Assembly: GCA_046342195.1 (NCBI GenBank)
Contig: JBKDQE010000013.1
Coordinates: 1-64,000, forward strand
Source: CANHBY01 sp046342195
GTDB taxonomy: Bacteria; Pseudomonadota; Gammaproteobacteria; Burkholderiales; Burkholderiaceae_C
DNA length: 64,000 nt
Direction of reading: 5' to 3'
The translations under genes and the position numbers were made by a program. How positions within the stretch are numbered: position 1 is the stretch's first letter; each line of letters begins with the position of its first letter. Below the pieces are notes generated by a model. That model ran no database searches and had not been told where the DNA came from. It saw only the letters and a program-made list of their open reading frames with translations. Positions 33,991 through 43,262 of the stretch are shown here, one piece after another.

Positions 33991-35133
33991 CTATAACTCT
34001 TCCACTTTGATGGGTGGAAAGCTGTCCCAGCTCACGCAGGCAGGGCATTGCCAGAAATAATTTTGAGCTTCAAAACCGCAGGCGGCGCAACGGTAGCGTT
34101 GAAGGGGTTTTGCGGCTTGACTGATGGCCGTATCCAGGAGGTGGTGATGGGGCTCTGGAAGGCTTGAATGCATGGTACTGAGCATGGCTTGTGCGGCAAT
34201 CAAGCTGGGGTGATGTTTCAAGTGTTCAAGTAGGCGAGCCGGATGACCCTGAGCGTCGATTATTGCGAGTGCATGGAGGATGTCAATGCTGGGGTAATGA
34301 TCGTAATGGGTTTTTAGGCGCTCCATGGCCTGAACATATTCTTCGCACTCCACGGCCGCCTCAGCATAGGCTTTGGCCACTAAATTAAAAAATACTGGCT
34401 GTACCAAAGCCAGTTGTGTCCAAAGCTGGATTGCATTATGAAGCTCTCCCACAAATTTAGCCCGGAAGCCAGCCAGTATCAAAGGGCGAGCCGCCAAAGG
34501 AGATGATTCCCTTGCTTTGCTGAGGTATTCGGCAAACTGAATGGCGTCTTGTTGAACCTCGGCGGTTTGAGCCAATTCACACCAATAATGTGCAATTCTT
34601 GCTGCATAAGAACCAATTCCGCTGCTTTCAAGATGCTGGGCGGTTTCTATGGCAGAGGGCCAATCTCTTGATCGTTCCTGAATCGTTAATAAAGCCAGCC
34701 GGGCTTCAGTATCAAAAGAAGTGCCTTCCAAAGCCTGCCAGGCTTGTTCGGCCCGATCAAATAAACCTGCGGAAAGAAAGTCTTGTGCAAGCCCCTCTTG
34801 GGCACGATTTCGTTCAGATTGTGAAAGGTCGGCCCGATTGAGCAAATGTTGGTGAACACGAACCGCACGCTCATATTCACCACGTCGCCGAAAAAGATTG
34901 CCAAGTGCAAAGTGGAGCTCAGAGGTTTGAGGGTCATGTTGAACTGTTTCGATAAAAGCATCGATGGCTTTATCTTGCTGTTCGTTGAGAAGAAAATTCA
35001 AGCCTCGAAAGTAAGCTTTGTGCGCATCACCTTTGTCTTTTTTCCACTGTTGAATATCCAAGCGCGAAGCCACCCAGCCGAGACCGAATGCCATAGGAAG
35101 GCACAACAAAAGCCATTGAATGTCAAAGTCCAT
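33991..35133 (-). CDS. lapB: LPS assembly protein LapB (TPR + rubredoxin-like domain)
   Basis: This 380-residue protein has an N-terminal membrane anchor (about 5-22, QWLLLCLPMAFGLGWVASRL). A cytoplasmic TPR array follows (about 35-330; for example AYFRGLNFLLNEQQDKAIDA and LHFALGNLFRRRGEYERAV). The C-terminal zinc ribbon (about 350-375) is YRCAACGF...WQCPACVSWDSF, with four Cys. It tunes LPS synthesis by targeting LpxC for FtsH degradation. The lapA-lapB pair and the upstream ihfB and rpsA form the conserved proteobacterial order. The start has a 19-base gap to lapA. Confidence 0.92.
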   Translation of the reverse strand: MDFDIQWLLLCLPMAFGLGWVASRLDIQQWKKDKGDAHKAYFRGLNFLLNEQQDKAIDAFIETVQHDPQTSELHFALGNLFRRRGEYERAVRVHQHLLNRADLSQSERNRAQEGLAQDFLSAGLFDRAEQAWQALEGTSFDTEARLALLTIQERSRDWPSAIETAQHLESSGIGSYAARIAHYWCELAQTAEVQQDAIQFAEYLSKARESSPLAARPLILAGFRAKFVGELHNAIQLWTQLALVQPVFFNLVAKAYAEAAVECEEYVQAMERLKTHYDHYPSIDILHALAIIDAQGHPARLLEHLKHHPSLIAAQAMLSTMHSSLPEPHHHLLDTAISQAAKPLQRYRCAACGFEAQNYFWQCPACVSWDSFPPIKVEEL

Positions 35134-35152
35134 CGTGAGGGAAGGGTGTTAT

Positions 35153-35422
35153 TTATTCTGGTGGCCCGGATGGGGAAGTCAGGGCCAATTTTTTACGGCT
35201 GGCTCCTTGACCAAGCCCCCTATGGCGCCACCAGCTTGGCAGCATGGCCAGTATGCCGACGGCGCACCCGAAAGCAAAAGCAGCAAAAATGATAAAGACG
35301 GTTTTTGATTCCCACTGGTATCCGAATGGCCACCTGATCGTGGCCGGATGTTGATTTTGAAGGGAAAATATAAATAAAATAAAAAACATCAGGATCCGAA
35401 AGATCCAAACAAGCACCTTCAT
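35153..35422 (-). CDS. lapA: LPS assembly protein LapA domain protein
   Basis: This 89-residue inner-membrane protein has two membrane helices (about 4-22 and 41-64). The LapA/DUF1049 signature is FIFSLQNQHPATIRWPFGYQ, with FAFGCAVGILAMLPSWWRHR in the second helix. It cooperates with LapB in envelope homeostasis. Its ATG overlaps the ihfB stop by 3 bases, and lapB follows 19 bases later, so the three are translated as a unit. Confidence 0.9.
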   Translation of the reverse strand: MKVLVWIFRILMFFILFIFSLQNQHPATIRWPFGYQWESKTVFIIFAAFAFGCAVGILAMLPSWWRHRGLGQGASRKKLALTSPSGPPE

Positions 35423-35736
35423 GCGCTTTCCTTTGATGGCCCTGAACCCCGAGCGGGGGTGGCATCAACTGATTCTCGCAGTGTTTTCCCAGGTTTGAAG
35501 TGAAGAGTTGTGCGTTCGGGGATCATAACCTGTTCGCCCGAGCGAGGGTTCCGTCCGTGGCGAGGACGGCGACGCTTGATGCAGAAACTGCCAAATCCTC
35601 GAATCTCGATTCGATGACCGTGAGCCAGCGCTTCGGCCATGGCATCCAACACAATTTGGACGGCCAATTCGGTGTCTTTGCGACTCAGTTGGCTGAATTG
35701 CTGAGCCAACTGCTCTACCAAGTCAGATCGGGTCAT
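35419..35736 (-). CDS. ihfB: Integration host factor subunit beta
   Basis: This 105-residue DNA-bending protein pairs with IHF-alpha. The start MTRSDLVEQLAQQFSQLSRK at 35736 is canonical; the open extension to 35904 encodes repeat DNA, not IHF. Characteristic features are VLDAMAEALAHGHRIEIRGF, GSFCIKRRRPRHGRNPRSGE with the minor-groove-intercalating arm, and FKPGKTLRESV. The tail after RESV is about ten residues longer than in E. coli. Its upstream region is occupied by a dispersed repeat (35771-35876) and an IS-end repeat (35885-35925), separating it from rpsA by 331 bases. Confidence 0.94.
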   Translation of the reverse strand: MTRSDLVEQLAQQFSQLSRKDTELAVQIVLDAMAEALAHGHRIEIRGFGSFCIKRRRPRHGRNPRSGEQVMIPERTTLHFKPGKTLRESVDATPARGSGPSKESA

Positions 35737-35770
35737 GCCTAAACAAGAGTAGTGAGTATATTGAGTCAAT

Positions 35771-35876
35771 CTAAGGAACCTCTGCAAAACCGCTCGTGGA
35801 TGAGGGCGCCTTTCCCGGATGGGGGATGCCAAGCGGATTTTGCAGCCTGTCGCGGGGGCTACAGGCAAAAAAGCCA
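35771..35876 (+). repeat. Dispersed inverted-repeat element, truncated copy upstream of ihfB
   Basis: It begins CTAAGGAACCTCTGCAAAAC and shares about 106 bp at roughly 90 percent identity with 48572-48677. Internal blocks CCTTTCCCGGATGGG and GCTACAGGCAAAAAAGCCA are common to both. The closing inverted arm found in the other copy (to about 48739) is missing here, replaced by the 41-bp IS-end repeat at 35885-35925. The end sequence resembles IS5-type terminal repeats, so it may be a MITE. Confidence 0.65.
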
Positions 35877-35884
35877 ACGCTGCA

Positions 35885-35925
35885 GACCACGTTCGCACTG
35901 GCATCTTTAGTGTTAACAGGCCCTA
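35885..35925 (-). repeat. 41-bp IS-end-like repeat, copy 2 (inverted)
   Basis: Reverse complement of 14469-14509 with one mismatch. It lies at the broken edge of the dispersed repeat in the rpsA-ihfB gap, suggesting an IS insertion followed by loss of the IS body. Confidence 0.6.
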
Positions 35926-36067
35926 GGCTTTTGGGGAAGTCACAAGCCGACGGTTTGTTGAACAGCACCTACTGGCTTGTGACTCCCAATGACTGCAGGC
36001 AATGAATGTCTGAGGCCCCGATGGATCAATGGGAAAATATAGACAGGGGCTCCTGGCAGCCGAGAGC

Positions 36068-37789
36068 TCAGGTATTGCCTTGATTATCCAGCTTGGCGCG
36101 CAGCAGAGCACCGAGGCTGGTAGTACCTGCGGCGCTTTCACGCTCGCTCACCTGGGCCGCACGTTGGATGGCTTCTTGTTGATCTGCGGCATCTTTGGCT
36201 TTGACCGACAACTGAATAGAACGGGTCTTGCGATCAATAGTGGTGATCAGTGCAGAGACTTCCTCACCTTCCTTGAGCACGTTACGGGCATCTTCGACGC
36301 GATCACGAGAAATTTCCGAAGCACGCAGATAACCCGTGATATCTCCACTCAGTTGAATTTCGGCGCCACGTGCATCAACAGTCTTGACCTTGCCTGTCAC
36401 AATTGCACCACGATCGTTCACGGCGGTGTAGCTGGTGAAGGGGTCAGAGTCAAGCTGCTTGATGCCCAGCGAGATGCGCTCACGTTCGACATCAACGGCC
36501 AAAACAACAGCTTCTACTTCCTGGCCTTTTTTGTAATTGCGAACGGCGGTTTCGCCAGGTTCATTCCAGCTCAAATCAGAGAGATGCACGAGGCCATCAA
36601 TACCGGCAGCCAAGCCGATAAACACACCAAAGTCAGTGATTGACTTGACCGGGCCCACGACCTTCTCGCCTCGTTGAACCGTGGCAGCGAACTCTTCCCA
36701 AGGATTGGTCTTGCACTGCTTCATGCCCAAGCTGATGCGACGCTTGTCTTCGTCGATTTCAAGAACCATGACTTCGACTTCATCCCCCAGTGAAACGATT
36801 TTATTGGGGGCAACGTTTTTATTGGTCCAGTCCATTTCAGAAACATGCACCAGACCCTCGATACCGGGTTCAATTTCAACGAATGCGCCGTAGTCGGCAA
36901 TATTGGTGATTTTGCCGAACAGTCGGGTGCTATTGGGGTAGCGGCGTGCCACACCATGCCATGGATCATCACCAAGTTGCTTGATACCCAGAGAAACACG
37001 GTTTTTGTCAGCATCGAACTTCAAAACCTTGGCTTGCAGCTCTTGGCCAACAGTAACGACTTCGCTGGGGTGGCGTACACGGCGCCAGGCCATGTCTGTG
37101 ATGTGCAGGAGCCCGTCGATACCGCCGAGGTCCACAAAGGCGCCATATTCAGTGATGTTTTTGACCACGCCGGTGATAATGGAGCCTTCAGAAAGAGTGC
37201 CCAGAAGCTTGGCGCGCTCTTCACCCATCGAGGCTTCAACCACGGCACGACGTGACAAGACAACATTATTGCGCTTGCGGTCAAGTTTGATGACCTTGAA
37301 CTCCATGGTCTTGCCCTCGAAGGGGCTCATATCTTTGACGGGCCGGGTGTCAAGCAGGGAGCCGGGCAGGAAGGCCCTGATCCCATTGACCAAAACAGTC
37401 AGCCCACCCTTGACCTTGCCATTGACCGTCCCGGTAACAAATTCACCGGAATCAAGAGCGTTTTCAAGGGAGAGCCAAGAGGCCAAGCGTTTGGCTTTGT
37501 CGCGCGACAGGATGGTGTCACCATAGCCGTTTTCAATGGCGTCAATGGCTACAGAGACAAAGTCGCCGATTTCAACTTCAAGTTCACCTTGATCGTTTTT
37601 GAATTCTTCAATAGGTATATAGGCTTCAGATTTGAGGCCTGCATTGACCACCACGAAGTTATAGTCCACGCGAATAACTTCCGCGGTGATGACTTCGCCC
37701 ATGCGCATGTCAGAGCGCTTGAGGGATTCCTCGAAAAGAGCGGCAAAAGATTCATCGCCAGAGGAAGTGGTGTGAGAGGATTGAAGCAT
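36068..37789 (-). CDS. rpsA: 30S ribosomal protein S1
   Basis: This 573-residue mRNA-binding ribosomal protein has six S1 (OB-fold) domains. The first two (about 30-185) bind the ribosome, for example GEVITAEVIRVDYNFVVVNA and GTVNGKVKGGLTVLVNGIRA. Domains 3-6 are canonical, each with a GAFV/GVFI-type turn and a GLVH or GLLH motif (YGAFVDLGGIDGLLHITDMA, YGAFVEIEPGIEGLVHVSEM, FGVFIGLAAGIDGLVHLSDL). The ATG at 37789 is chosen; the open extension to 37948 overlaps the aroA/cmk end and does not look S1-like. The length slightly exceeds E. coli's 557. It follows the aroA/cmk gene in the operon. Confidence 0.95.
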   Translation of the reverse strand: MLQSSHTTSSGDESFAALFEESLKRSDMRMGEVITAEVIRVDYNFVVVNAGLKSEAYIPIEEFKNDQGELEVEIGDFVSVAIDAIENGYGDTILSRDKAKRLASWLSLENALDSGEFVTGTVNGKVKGGLTVLVNGIRAFLPGSLLDTRPVKDMSPFEGKTMEFKVIKLDRKRNNVVLSRRAVVEASMGEERAKLLGTLSEGSIITGVVKNITEYGAFVDLGGIDGLLHITDMAWRRVRHPSEVVTVGQELQAKVLKFDADKNRVSLGIKQLGDDPWHGVARRYPNSTRLFGKITNIADYGAFVEIEPGIEGLVHVSEMDWTNKNVAPNKIVSLGDEVEVMVLEIDEDKRRISLGMKQCKTNPWEEFAATVQRGEKVVGPVKSITDFGVFIGLAAGIDGLVHLSDLSWNEPGETAVRNYKKGQEVEAVVLAVDVERERISLGIKQLDSDPFTSYTAVNDRGAIVTGKVKTVDARGAEIQLSGDITGYLRASEISRDRVEDARNVLKEGEEVSALITTIDRKTRSIQLSVKAKDAADQQEAIQRAAQVSERESAAGTTSLGALLRAKLDNQGNT

Positions 37790-37823
37790 GGAGGTTCCGG
37801 TGCAGCCAAAGACTGCGGTGAGT

Positions 37824-39932
37824 TTAAGTTGAAGATCGCCAGGTCGATGAGTTGGCAGCCACCGCAGATGACGGAGCTGGCTTTCGAGGAGACGGCGGGC
37901 TTGGGGTTGTGGGGCCGGAGGGGCCGAACCCACGTTGATGCCAGGCACTCAACACAGCATCCACGGTATCTTGGGGTGACAGCGTTGAGTTATCCAGCAA
38001 AACAGCATCTTCGGCAGGCTTCAGCGGTGCAGTAGCACGGTTTTTATCGCGTGCATCTCGAGCTTCCAGGTCAGCGCGAAGGTGTTCTATGTTAGCGGCA
38101 ATTCCCTTAAGAATCAATTGTTTATAGCGTCGCCCTGCGCGATGGGCAGCGCTGGCGGTGAGGAAGATTTTCAAGCGCGCATCAGGAAAAATCACAGTTC
38201 CCATGTCACGACCATCAGCAACCAGACCCGGAAGTTGCCTGAAATCAAGTTGACACTGTCGTACAGCCTCCCGCACTGAAGGCCAAGCCGACACGCGAGA
38301 GGCCATGACTCCGACAGACTCTTCACGTAGAGCATCAGTGATATTTTCCTGATGGAGCCAGACTTGATGATCTTTGAATTGAAGTTGCAGGCGACGGGCC
38401 AGCTCACCCAAAGTGTCTTCATTTGTATCGGGTACACCTTGACGGAGAGCAAGCAGGGCCGTGGCACGGTAAAAAGCGCCTGAATCAAGCAAGTGATAGT
38501 GAAGAGTGCTGGCAACCGAGCTGGCCAAGGTGCCTTTCCCGGAGGCCGTTGGGCCATCGATGGTAATGACCGGAATCCATTCAGGGTCGGTTCGGGCCAC
38601 AGAGAAAAAAGTTTTGAAATAATCAGGGAATGTTTTGCCTACACAATCAGGATCGAGAATACGAATGGGTGCCGGAGGAACTGCGCCGGTCAGTGCATTG
38701 AAGGCGGCGAGAGAAAAACACATGGCCATCCGATGGTCATCGTAAGTATGGATCGCCGCAGGCCGCCACTTGAGTGGCGGGGTAATGTCGAGAGCGTCAG
38801 GATGTTCCGTGACCGAGGCTCCTAGCTTGCGCAGTTCGGTTGCCATGGCATGAATGCGATCAGTTTCTTTGACGCGCCAGCTTGCGATGTTGCGCAAACG
38901 GCTGGTGCCCTTGGCGTAGAGGGCCATGATGGCGAGGGTCATGGCAGCATCGGGAATATGATTGCAGTCCAGGTCGATCGCTTTCAAGGGCCATTGGGCA
39001 CGCCGGATTTCCATCCAGCCCGGTCCACTTCGTACCTCCGCACCCATCAGGGTGGCCGCATCAGCAAATGCAATGTCTCCCTGGATGGAGTCAGACCCCA
39101 AGCCCTCAATACGCAAAGGTGTTTCCGGACAGGCCAAGGCCCCCAATCCTATAAAATAAGAGGCGGCCGAGGCATCAGCCTCAACGTGAATGGACCCCGG
39201 AGAGAGGTACTGACTACCTTGTGGAATGATAAACCGATGCCATCCAGTTTGTTGGACATTAATACCGAAGCGCGCCAAAAGCTTCAGCGTGATCTCGATG
39301 TACGGCCTTGAGATCAAGTCGCCTTCTACTTCAATGATGCACGGAGCCGTTTGGCTGACCAGAGGTAAAGCCAGTAGCAGGGCAGTTAAAAATTGGCTGG
39401 AGACATCCCCACGAACACGGATGGGTTGGTGAGTGGAAAGTGGTCGTTGTTGGGGGTTGATACGCAGAGGAGGAAAGCCTTCCTGACGCAGGTAGTTAAT
39501 ATCGCAACCCAGTTGACGCAGAGCATCCACCAAGTCACCAATGGGCCGCTCGTGCATCCGAGGCACCCCACTGAGTTCAAATTGGCCGCCTTGTGTGCTG
39601 CCCAAAACAGCCAGAGCAGCAGTCAGTGGGCGCATGGCTGTGCCTGCATTGCCCAAGAAAAGCTGTGCTTCCTGCACTTTGAGCTGACTTGCGAGGCCCG
39701 TGATGGCCAGAGAATTTTCCGGGAGTGTCTGCAGGGTACAGCCCAGTGCAATGAGCGCGTTTTTCATGACCCGGGTATCGTCTGAATCGAGAAGATCATG
39801 CAAAACGGTGGTGCCCTCACTAAGCCCAGCCAACAACAACAGGCGATTCGAAATACTTTTAGAGCCCGGCAGACGCACTGAGCCATGCACGCTGAGCAAG
39901 GGGGGAATATCAATAAAAGGGCGATTATTCAT
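37824..39932 (-). CDS. aroA-cmk: Bifunctional EPSP synthase / cytidylate kinase (AroA-Cmk fusion)
   Basis: This 702-residue fusion joins two enzymes. Residues about 1-440 are 3-phosphoshikimate 1-carboxyvinyltransferase of the shikimate pathway, with RLPGSKSISNRLLLLAGLSE, LFLGNAGTAMRPLTAALAVL and VKETDRIHAMATELRKLGA. Residues about 455-670 are CMP/dCMP kinase, with VITIDGPTASGKGTLASSVA (P-loop), YHLLDSGAFYRATALLALRQ and LVADGRDMGTVIFPDA. A Pro/Ser-rich tail of about 30 residues follows. The same order exists as separate genes (aroA, cmk, rpsA) in many relatives, and fusions are known in some Burkholderiales. Both active sites look complete. It lies between tyrA and rpsA. Confidence 0.93.
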   Translation of the reverse strand: MNNRPFIDIPPLLSVHGSVRLPGSKSISNRLLLLAGLSEGTTVLHDLLDSDDTRVMKNALIALGCTLQTLPENSLAITGLASQLKVQEAQLFLGNAGTAMRPLTAALAVLGSTQGGQFELSGVPRMHERPIGDLVDALRQLGCDINYLRQEGFPPLRINPQQRPLSTHQPIRVRGDVSSQFLTALLLALPLVSQTAPCIIEVEGDLISRPYIEITLKLLARFGINVQQTGWHRFIIPQGSQYLSPGSIHVEADASAASYFIGLGALACPETPLRIEGLGSDSIQGDIAFADAATLMGAEVRSGPGWMEIRRAQWPLKAIDLDCNHIPDAAMTLAIMALYAKGTSRLRNIASWRVKETDRIHAMATELRKLGASVTEHPDALDITPPLKWRPAAIHTYDDHRMAMCFSLAAFNALTGAVPPAPIRILDPDCVGKTFPDYFKTFFSVARTDPEWIPVITIDGPTASGKGTLASSVASTLHYHLLDSGAFYRATALLALRQGVPDTNEDTLGELARRLQLQFKDHQVWLHQENITDALREESVGVMASRVSAWPSVREAVRQCQLDFRQLPGLVADGRDMGTVIFPDARLKIFLTASAAHRAGRRYKQLILKGIAANIEHLRADLEARDARDKNRATAPLKPAEDAVLLDNSTLSPQDTVDAVLSAWHQRGFGPSGPTTPSPPSPRKPAPSSAVAANSSTWRSST

Positions 39933-39983
39933 GAAGCAAAATAGGTCACAGACCTCGCAAAGGGTGACCCAGGGAACCGAGAT

Positions 39984-40898
39984 TCAGCTCTTGCGCTTGG
40001 GGGTTAATGGGCTGAGGAGAGAGGCCGGTATGGGGCTTGGATCCAGTGACCAATTCGAACGTATTTGGGACGCTTGTTGAATAAGCGATTCTAAGCCTAT
40101 GGTGTCTCCAGATTGAATTTTGGCTTCAAGAGCCTCGAGCGCCACCCGAAAATGATGCAACTGTTTTTTCAGCTCAGACTGGTTGGATTGGAAGATATCT
40201 CTCCAGATGGCCGAGTCGCTCGCGCCGATGCGGGTGAAGTCACGGAAACCCGGCCCGGCCAATGAAAGAAGAGCCTGGTGATCTATTTGTGTATTGATGC
40301 CATTGAGGTAGGCAAAAGCCAATAAATGCGGCAGGTGACTGACGGCGCCTAACGCCGCATCATGGTCTTGAGGGCTCATTTCTGAAACGTAAGCGCCAAT
40401 ACCTCTCCAAACAGAGGCCGCTTTTTCAAGCAACTCGGGGGAAGTTTCTGCCATGGGCGTCAGGATCACTTTGCGGTCAATATATAAATCGGGATTGGAA
40501 TTGGAGACCCCCGTCACCTCTCGACCCGCAATCGGGTGGGCTGGAACAAAGGATTTCACACGGTCTTTCAGTGCGCGGCGGGCTGCCTCAACAACATCAA
40601 CCTTGGTAGAGCCGACATCCATGATCAGAATATGCGAATCGACCAAGTGAAAGATGGCGCGAAAAGTGCTTTCAGTGGCAGACACCGGAACGGCAATCAG
40701 GACGATATCAGACCCCGAGACAGCCTGAAGGGCCGATTCGACGGCAATATCAATGACTCCAAGACGTTTCGCTTTTTCGGTGGTGGAGGGTGATTTACTG
40801 TAACCAACAACACGATTGACCAGGTTGGCTCGCTTCAGGGCGAGAGCGAATGATCCCCCGATAAGGCCGCAGCCAATGACGCCGAGTTGATTGAACAT
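39984..40898 (-). CDS. tyrA: Prephenate dehydrogenase
   Basis: This 304-residue enzyme oxidatively decarboxylates prephenate to 4-hydroxyphenylpyruvate for tyrosine. The Rossmann start is LGVIGCGLIGGSFALALKRA, followed by DIVLIAVPVSA, DVGSTKVDVVEAARRAL, FVPAHPIAGREVTGVSNSNP (substrate-binding His/Arg) and the C-terminal helical dimerisation domain with GAVSHLPHLLAFAYLNGI. There is no chorismate mutase fusion and no ACT domain. It starts 16 bases after pheA, and the aroA/cmk gene follows after 51 bases. A hisC-like aminotransferase gene often present in this cluster is absent. Confidence 0.93.
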   Translation of the reverse strand: MFNQLGVIGCGLIGGSFALALKRANLVNRVVGYSKSPSTTEKAKRLGVIDIAVESALQAVSGSDIVLIAVPVSATESTFRAIFHLVDSHILIMDVGSTKVDVVEAARRALKDRVKSFVPAHPIAGREVTGVSNSNPDLYIDRKVILTPMAETSPELLEKAASVWRGIGAYVSEMSPQDHDAALGAVSHLPHLLAFAYLNGINTQIDHQALLSLAGPGFRDFTRIGASDSAIWRDIFQSNQSELKKQLHHFRVALEALEAKIQSGDTIGLESLIQQASQIRSNWSLDPSPIPASLLSPLTPKRKS

Positions 40899-40914
40899 AA
40901 GGCTGATACTTTAC

Positions 40915-42027
40915 TTAGTGGGTGTCGACAGGGTAAGTACCCAAGAGCTTGAAAAACGCACAGGCCGAGCGTAGTTCACGCAATGCAGCATAGACAGCTG
41001 GATCATCGGGGTGCCCTTGTAAATCGATGTAAAAGTAATACTCCCACTGCCCCGAACGGGCGGGTCTGGATTCAAAGCGGCTCATTGAAACTCCGTGGAG
41101 TTTGAGCGGGACCAACATATCATGCACAGCGCCGGGGCGATTCAGCACAGAGACGACCAAGCTGGTGCAGTCATGGCCGGACGCCTGCGGCTGAGGTTGG
41201 CGATCCGGGTGCGCAAGAACCGCAAAGCGAGTACGGTTGTGGGCATCATCTTGAATGCAGGGAGCCAGCACATGCAGACCGTACTCACTGGCGGCTCGCG
41301 TGCTGGCAATGGCCGCCAGGTTGTCATCCTGGCTGGCCAGTCTGGCACCCTCAGCGTTGCTGGCAACAGGCCTTCGTTCTGCTTGAGGCAGATGCCCATT
41401 TAACCACCCATGGCACTGAGCCAAGGCCTGGGGATGGGCGACAATCACTTTGATGTTGTGCAGGGTGGCGCTTTTGCACAGCAGATTATGCTGAACAAAA
41501 AGGCTGGTCTCGCCAACAATCGACAATGGCGTGGTCAAAAACAGATCCAGCGAGCGTGCCACCACCCCTTCCGTTGAGTTTTCGACCGGAATAACTCCAA
41601 AATCGGCAGCTCCGGCAGTGGTCATGCGAAACACTTCATCAATGCTGGGGCTGTCAACTGGAACCATCGAACTGCCAAAAAAACCCAGTGCCGCTTGTTC
41701 GCTGAAAGTTCCGGCAGGGCCCAGATAAGCCACTCGAACAGGGGTTTCAAGGGCGCGGCAAGCAGACATGATTTCCCGCCAAATCGGGGCGATACTTTTT
41801 GTTTTCAAAGGGCCTGCATTCGCGCTTTTGAGGCCCTCAATGACCTGAGCCTCGCGTTCTGGCCGAAAAACCACAGAGCCTTCCTCTTTTTTTATTTCAC
41901 CGACATGCTGAGCCAAGGTTGCGCGCTGGTTTAACAGCTCAAGGAGTTGACGATCCAGGGCATCGATTTGGAATCGCAGAGCTTGCAAACGAGAGCCTGG
42001 AGTGGAATGCGTGACAGGGTCAGCCAT
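40915..42027 (-). CDS. pheA: Bifunctional chorismate mutase / prephenate dehydratase (P-protein)
   Basis: The protein has 370 residues. The AroQ chorismate mutase domain (about 1-95) has LRFQIDALDRQLLELLNQRA and VVFRPEREAQVI. The prephenate dehydratase domain (about 98-280) has VAYLGPAGTFSEQAALGFFG, FGVIPVENSTEGVVARSLDL and TRFAVLA. The ACT regulatory domain (about 290-370) has SLVVSVLNRPGAVHDML and SRFESRPARSGQWEYYFYID, where phenylalanine would bind for feedback control. The ATG at 42027 overlaps the serC end by 8 bases; the open extension to 42180 is antisense-like and rejected. It converts chorismate to phenylpyruvate. Confidence 0.94.
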   Translation of the reverse strand: MADPVTHSTPGSRLQALRFQIDALDRQLLELLNQRATLAQHVGEIKKEEGSVVFRPEREAQVIEGLKSANAGPLKTKSIAPIWREIMSACRALETPVRVAYLGPAGTFSEQAALGFFGSSMVPVDSPSIDEVFRMTTAGAADFGVIPVENSTEGVVARSLDLFLTTPLSIVGETSLFVQHNLLCKSATLHNIKVIVAHPQALAQCHGWLNGHLPQAERRPVASNAEGARLASQDDNLAAIASTRAASEYGLHVLAPCIQDDAHNRTRFAVLAHPDRQPQPQASGHDCTSLVVSVLNRPGAVHDMLVPLKLHGVSMSRFESRPARSGQWEYYFYIDLQGHPDDPAVYAALRELRSACAFFKLLGTYPVDTH

Positions 42028-43141
42028 GACGTTTTTCGAAGTCTTGCATAAAATTGATGAGCGCACGAACACCCTCTGGCAGCATGGCGTTATAGAGGCT
42101 GGCGCGCATTCCTCCGACAGATTGATGCCCTTTGAGCTGAAGCAGATCAGCATGGTTCGCCTCTGCAAGGAAGGCATCATGGAGGCTGGAATTTCGTAAA
42201 TGAAATGGCACGTTCATTCTGGAACGGCATTTGACATCTACTTTATTTTCATACAAGTCAGAGGTGTCGATGTAATCGTAGAGCCATTGAGCTTTTTGAA
42301 TATTACGTGCTTCTATGGCAGCCAAGCCTTTGAGATCTCCATGAGTTTGTCGTTGAAGCCATTGAAAAACCAAGCCTGCAATGTAAATAGAGTAGGTTGG
42401 GGGGGTGTTGTACATAGATTGATGATCAGCCACGATCTTGAAATTGAAGGCCGACGGGCAAATCGGTAAGGCATCTGCAAGCAGGCTCTCATGCACGAAG
42501 ACGAGGGTCAATCCGGCAATGCCTACATTTTTTTGTGCTCCACCATAGGCCAAACCCACGCGCGTCCAGTCGATGGTTCGTGAGGCCAGATTTGACGAAA
42601 AATCAATCACCAAAGGGGCATTGCAGCCTAGACTTTGAAGGTCCGGGAGGTCATGGAACTCAATGCCATTGATGGTTTCGTTGCTGCAAATATGAACATA
42701 AGCTGGCTTTGGGGTCAGGTTCCATTCGGACGGGGGAGGAATACCGATGGGGTGGGTTCCTGATGGTATTTTGGCGGCCAAATGGGCACTGCCATAACGG
42801 CTGGCCTCTTTGAATGATTTGTTGGACCAAGCCCCTGTCACCACAAAGTTCATGACTTGGGCAGGGGTGTTGGGGTGAAGCAAATTCAGTGGGACAATGG
42901 CATTTTCAGCCAAACCCCCTCCTTGCATGAAAAGAATGTGAAACGCGGGCGGAACAGAGAGTAGCTCACGTATATCAGCCAAAGCCTGCTCCAGGATAGA
43001 GCCAAACTCTGGGCCGCGATGGCTCATTTCCATCACACTCATGCCGCAGCCTTGCCAGTCAAGCATTTCATCAGCGGCTTGTTGCAAAACCTCAAGGGGT
43101 AAGGTGGCAGGACCTGCAGAAAAATTGAAAGGCCGGGGCAT
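42020..43141 (-). CDS. serC: Phosphoserine aminotransferase
   Basis: This 373-residue PLP enzyme makes 3-phosphoserine for serine synthesis and also acts in pyridoxal phosphate synthesis. Features are FNFSAGPATLPLEVLQQAAD, GMSVMEMSHRGPEF, FMQGGGLAENAIVPLNLL and VIDFSSNLASRTIDW. The PLP Lys lies in YGGAQKNVGIAGLTLVFVHE, and the end is KGHQSVGGMRASLYNAMLPE. It precedes pheA with an 8-base overlap and follows the DUF2059 gene by 121 bases. Length and motifs are typical. Confidence 0.95.
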   Translation of the reverse strand: MPRPFNFSAGPATLPLEVLQQAADEMLDWQGCGMSVMEMSHRGPEFGSILEQALADIRELLSVPPAFHILFMQGGGLAENAIVPLNLLHPNTPAQVMNFVVTGAWSNKSFKEASRYGSAHLAAKIPSGTHPIGIPPPSEWNLTPKPAYVHICSNETINGIEFHDLPDLQSLGCNAPLVIDFSSNLASRTIDWTRVGLAYGGAQKNVGIAGLTLVFVHESLLADALPICPSAFNFKIVADHQSMYNTPPTYSIYIAGLVFQWLQRQTHGDLKGLAAIEARNIQKAQWLYDYIDTSDLYENKVDVKCRSRMNVPFHLRNSSLHDAFLAEANHADLLQLKGHQSVGGMRASLYNAMLPEGVRALINFMQDFEKRHG

Positions 43142-43262
43142 GGTCGGTCTGTGATTGATAAGTTAGGGCACTGAGGAGTCAAAAATTCAGGCCAGTGGAT
43201 CAGTTCACGGTAATGAATATGAAGTGAGCCAAGATGGTTTGTGGTGGGGCGCTCTTGGGATG

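Noticed and set aside
35737..35904. N-terminal extension of IHF-beta
   Set aside because: The extra residues are encoded by a dispersed repeat also found at 48572 (where it is likewise open); MTRSDLVEQL is the canonical start.
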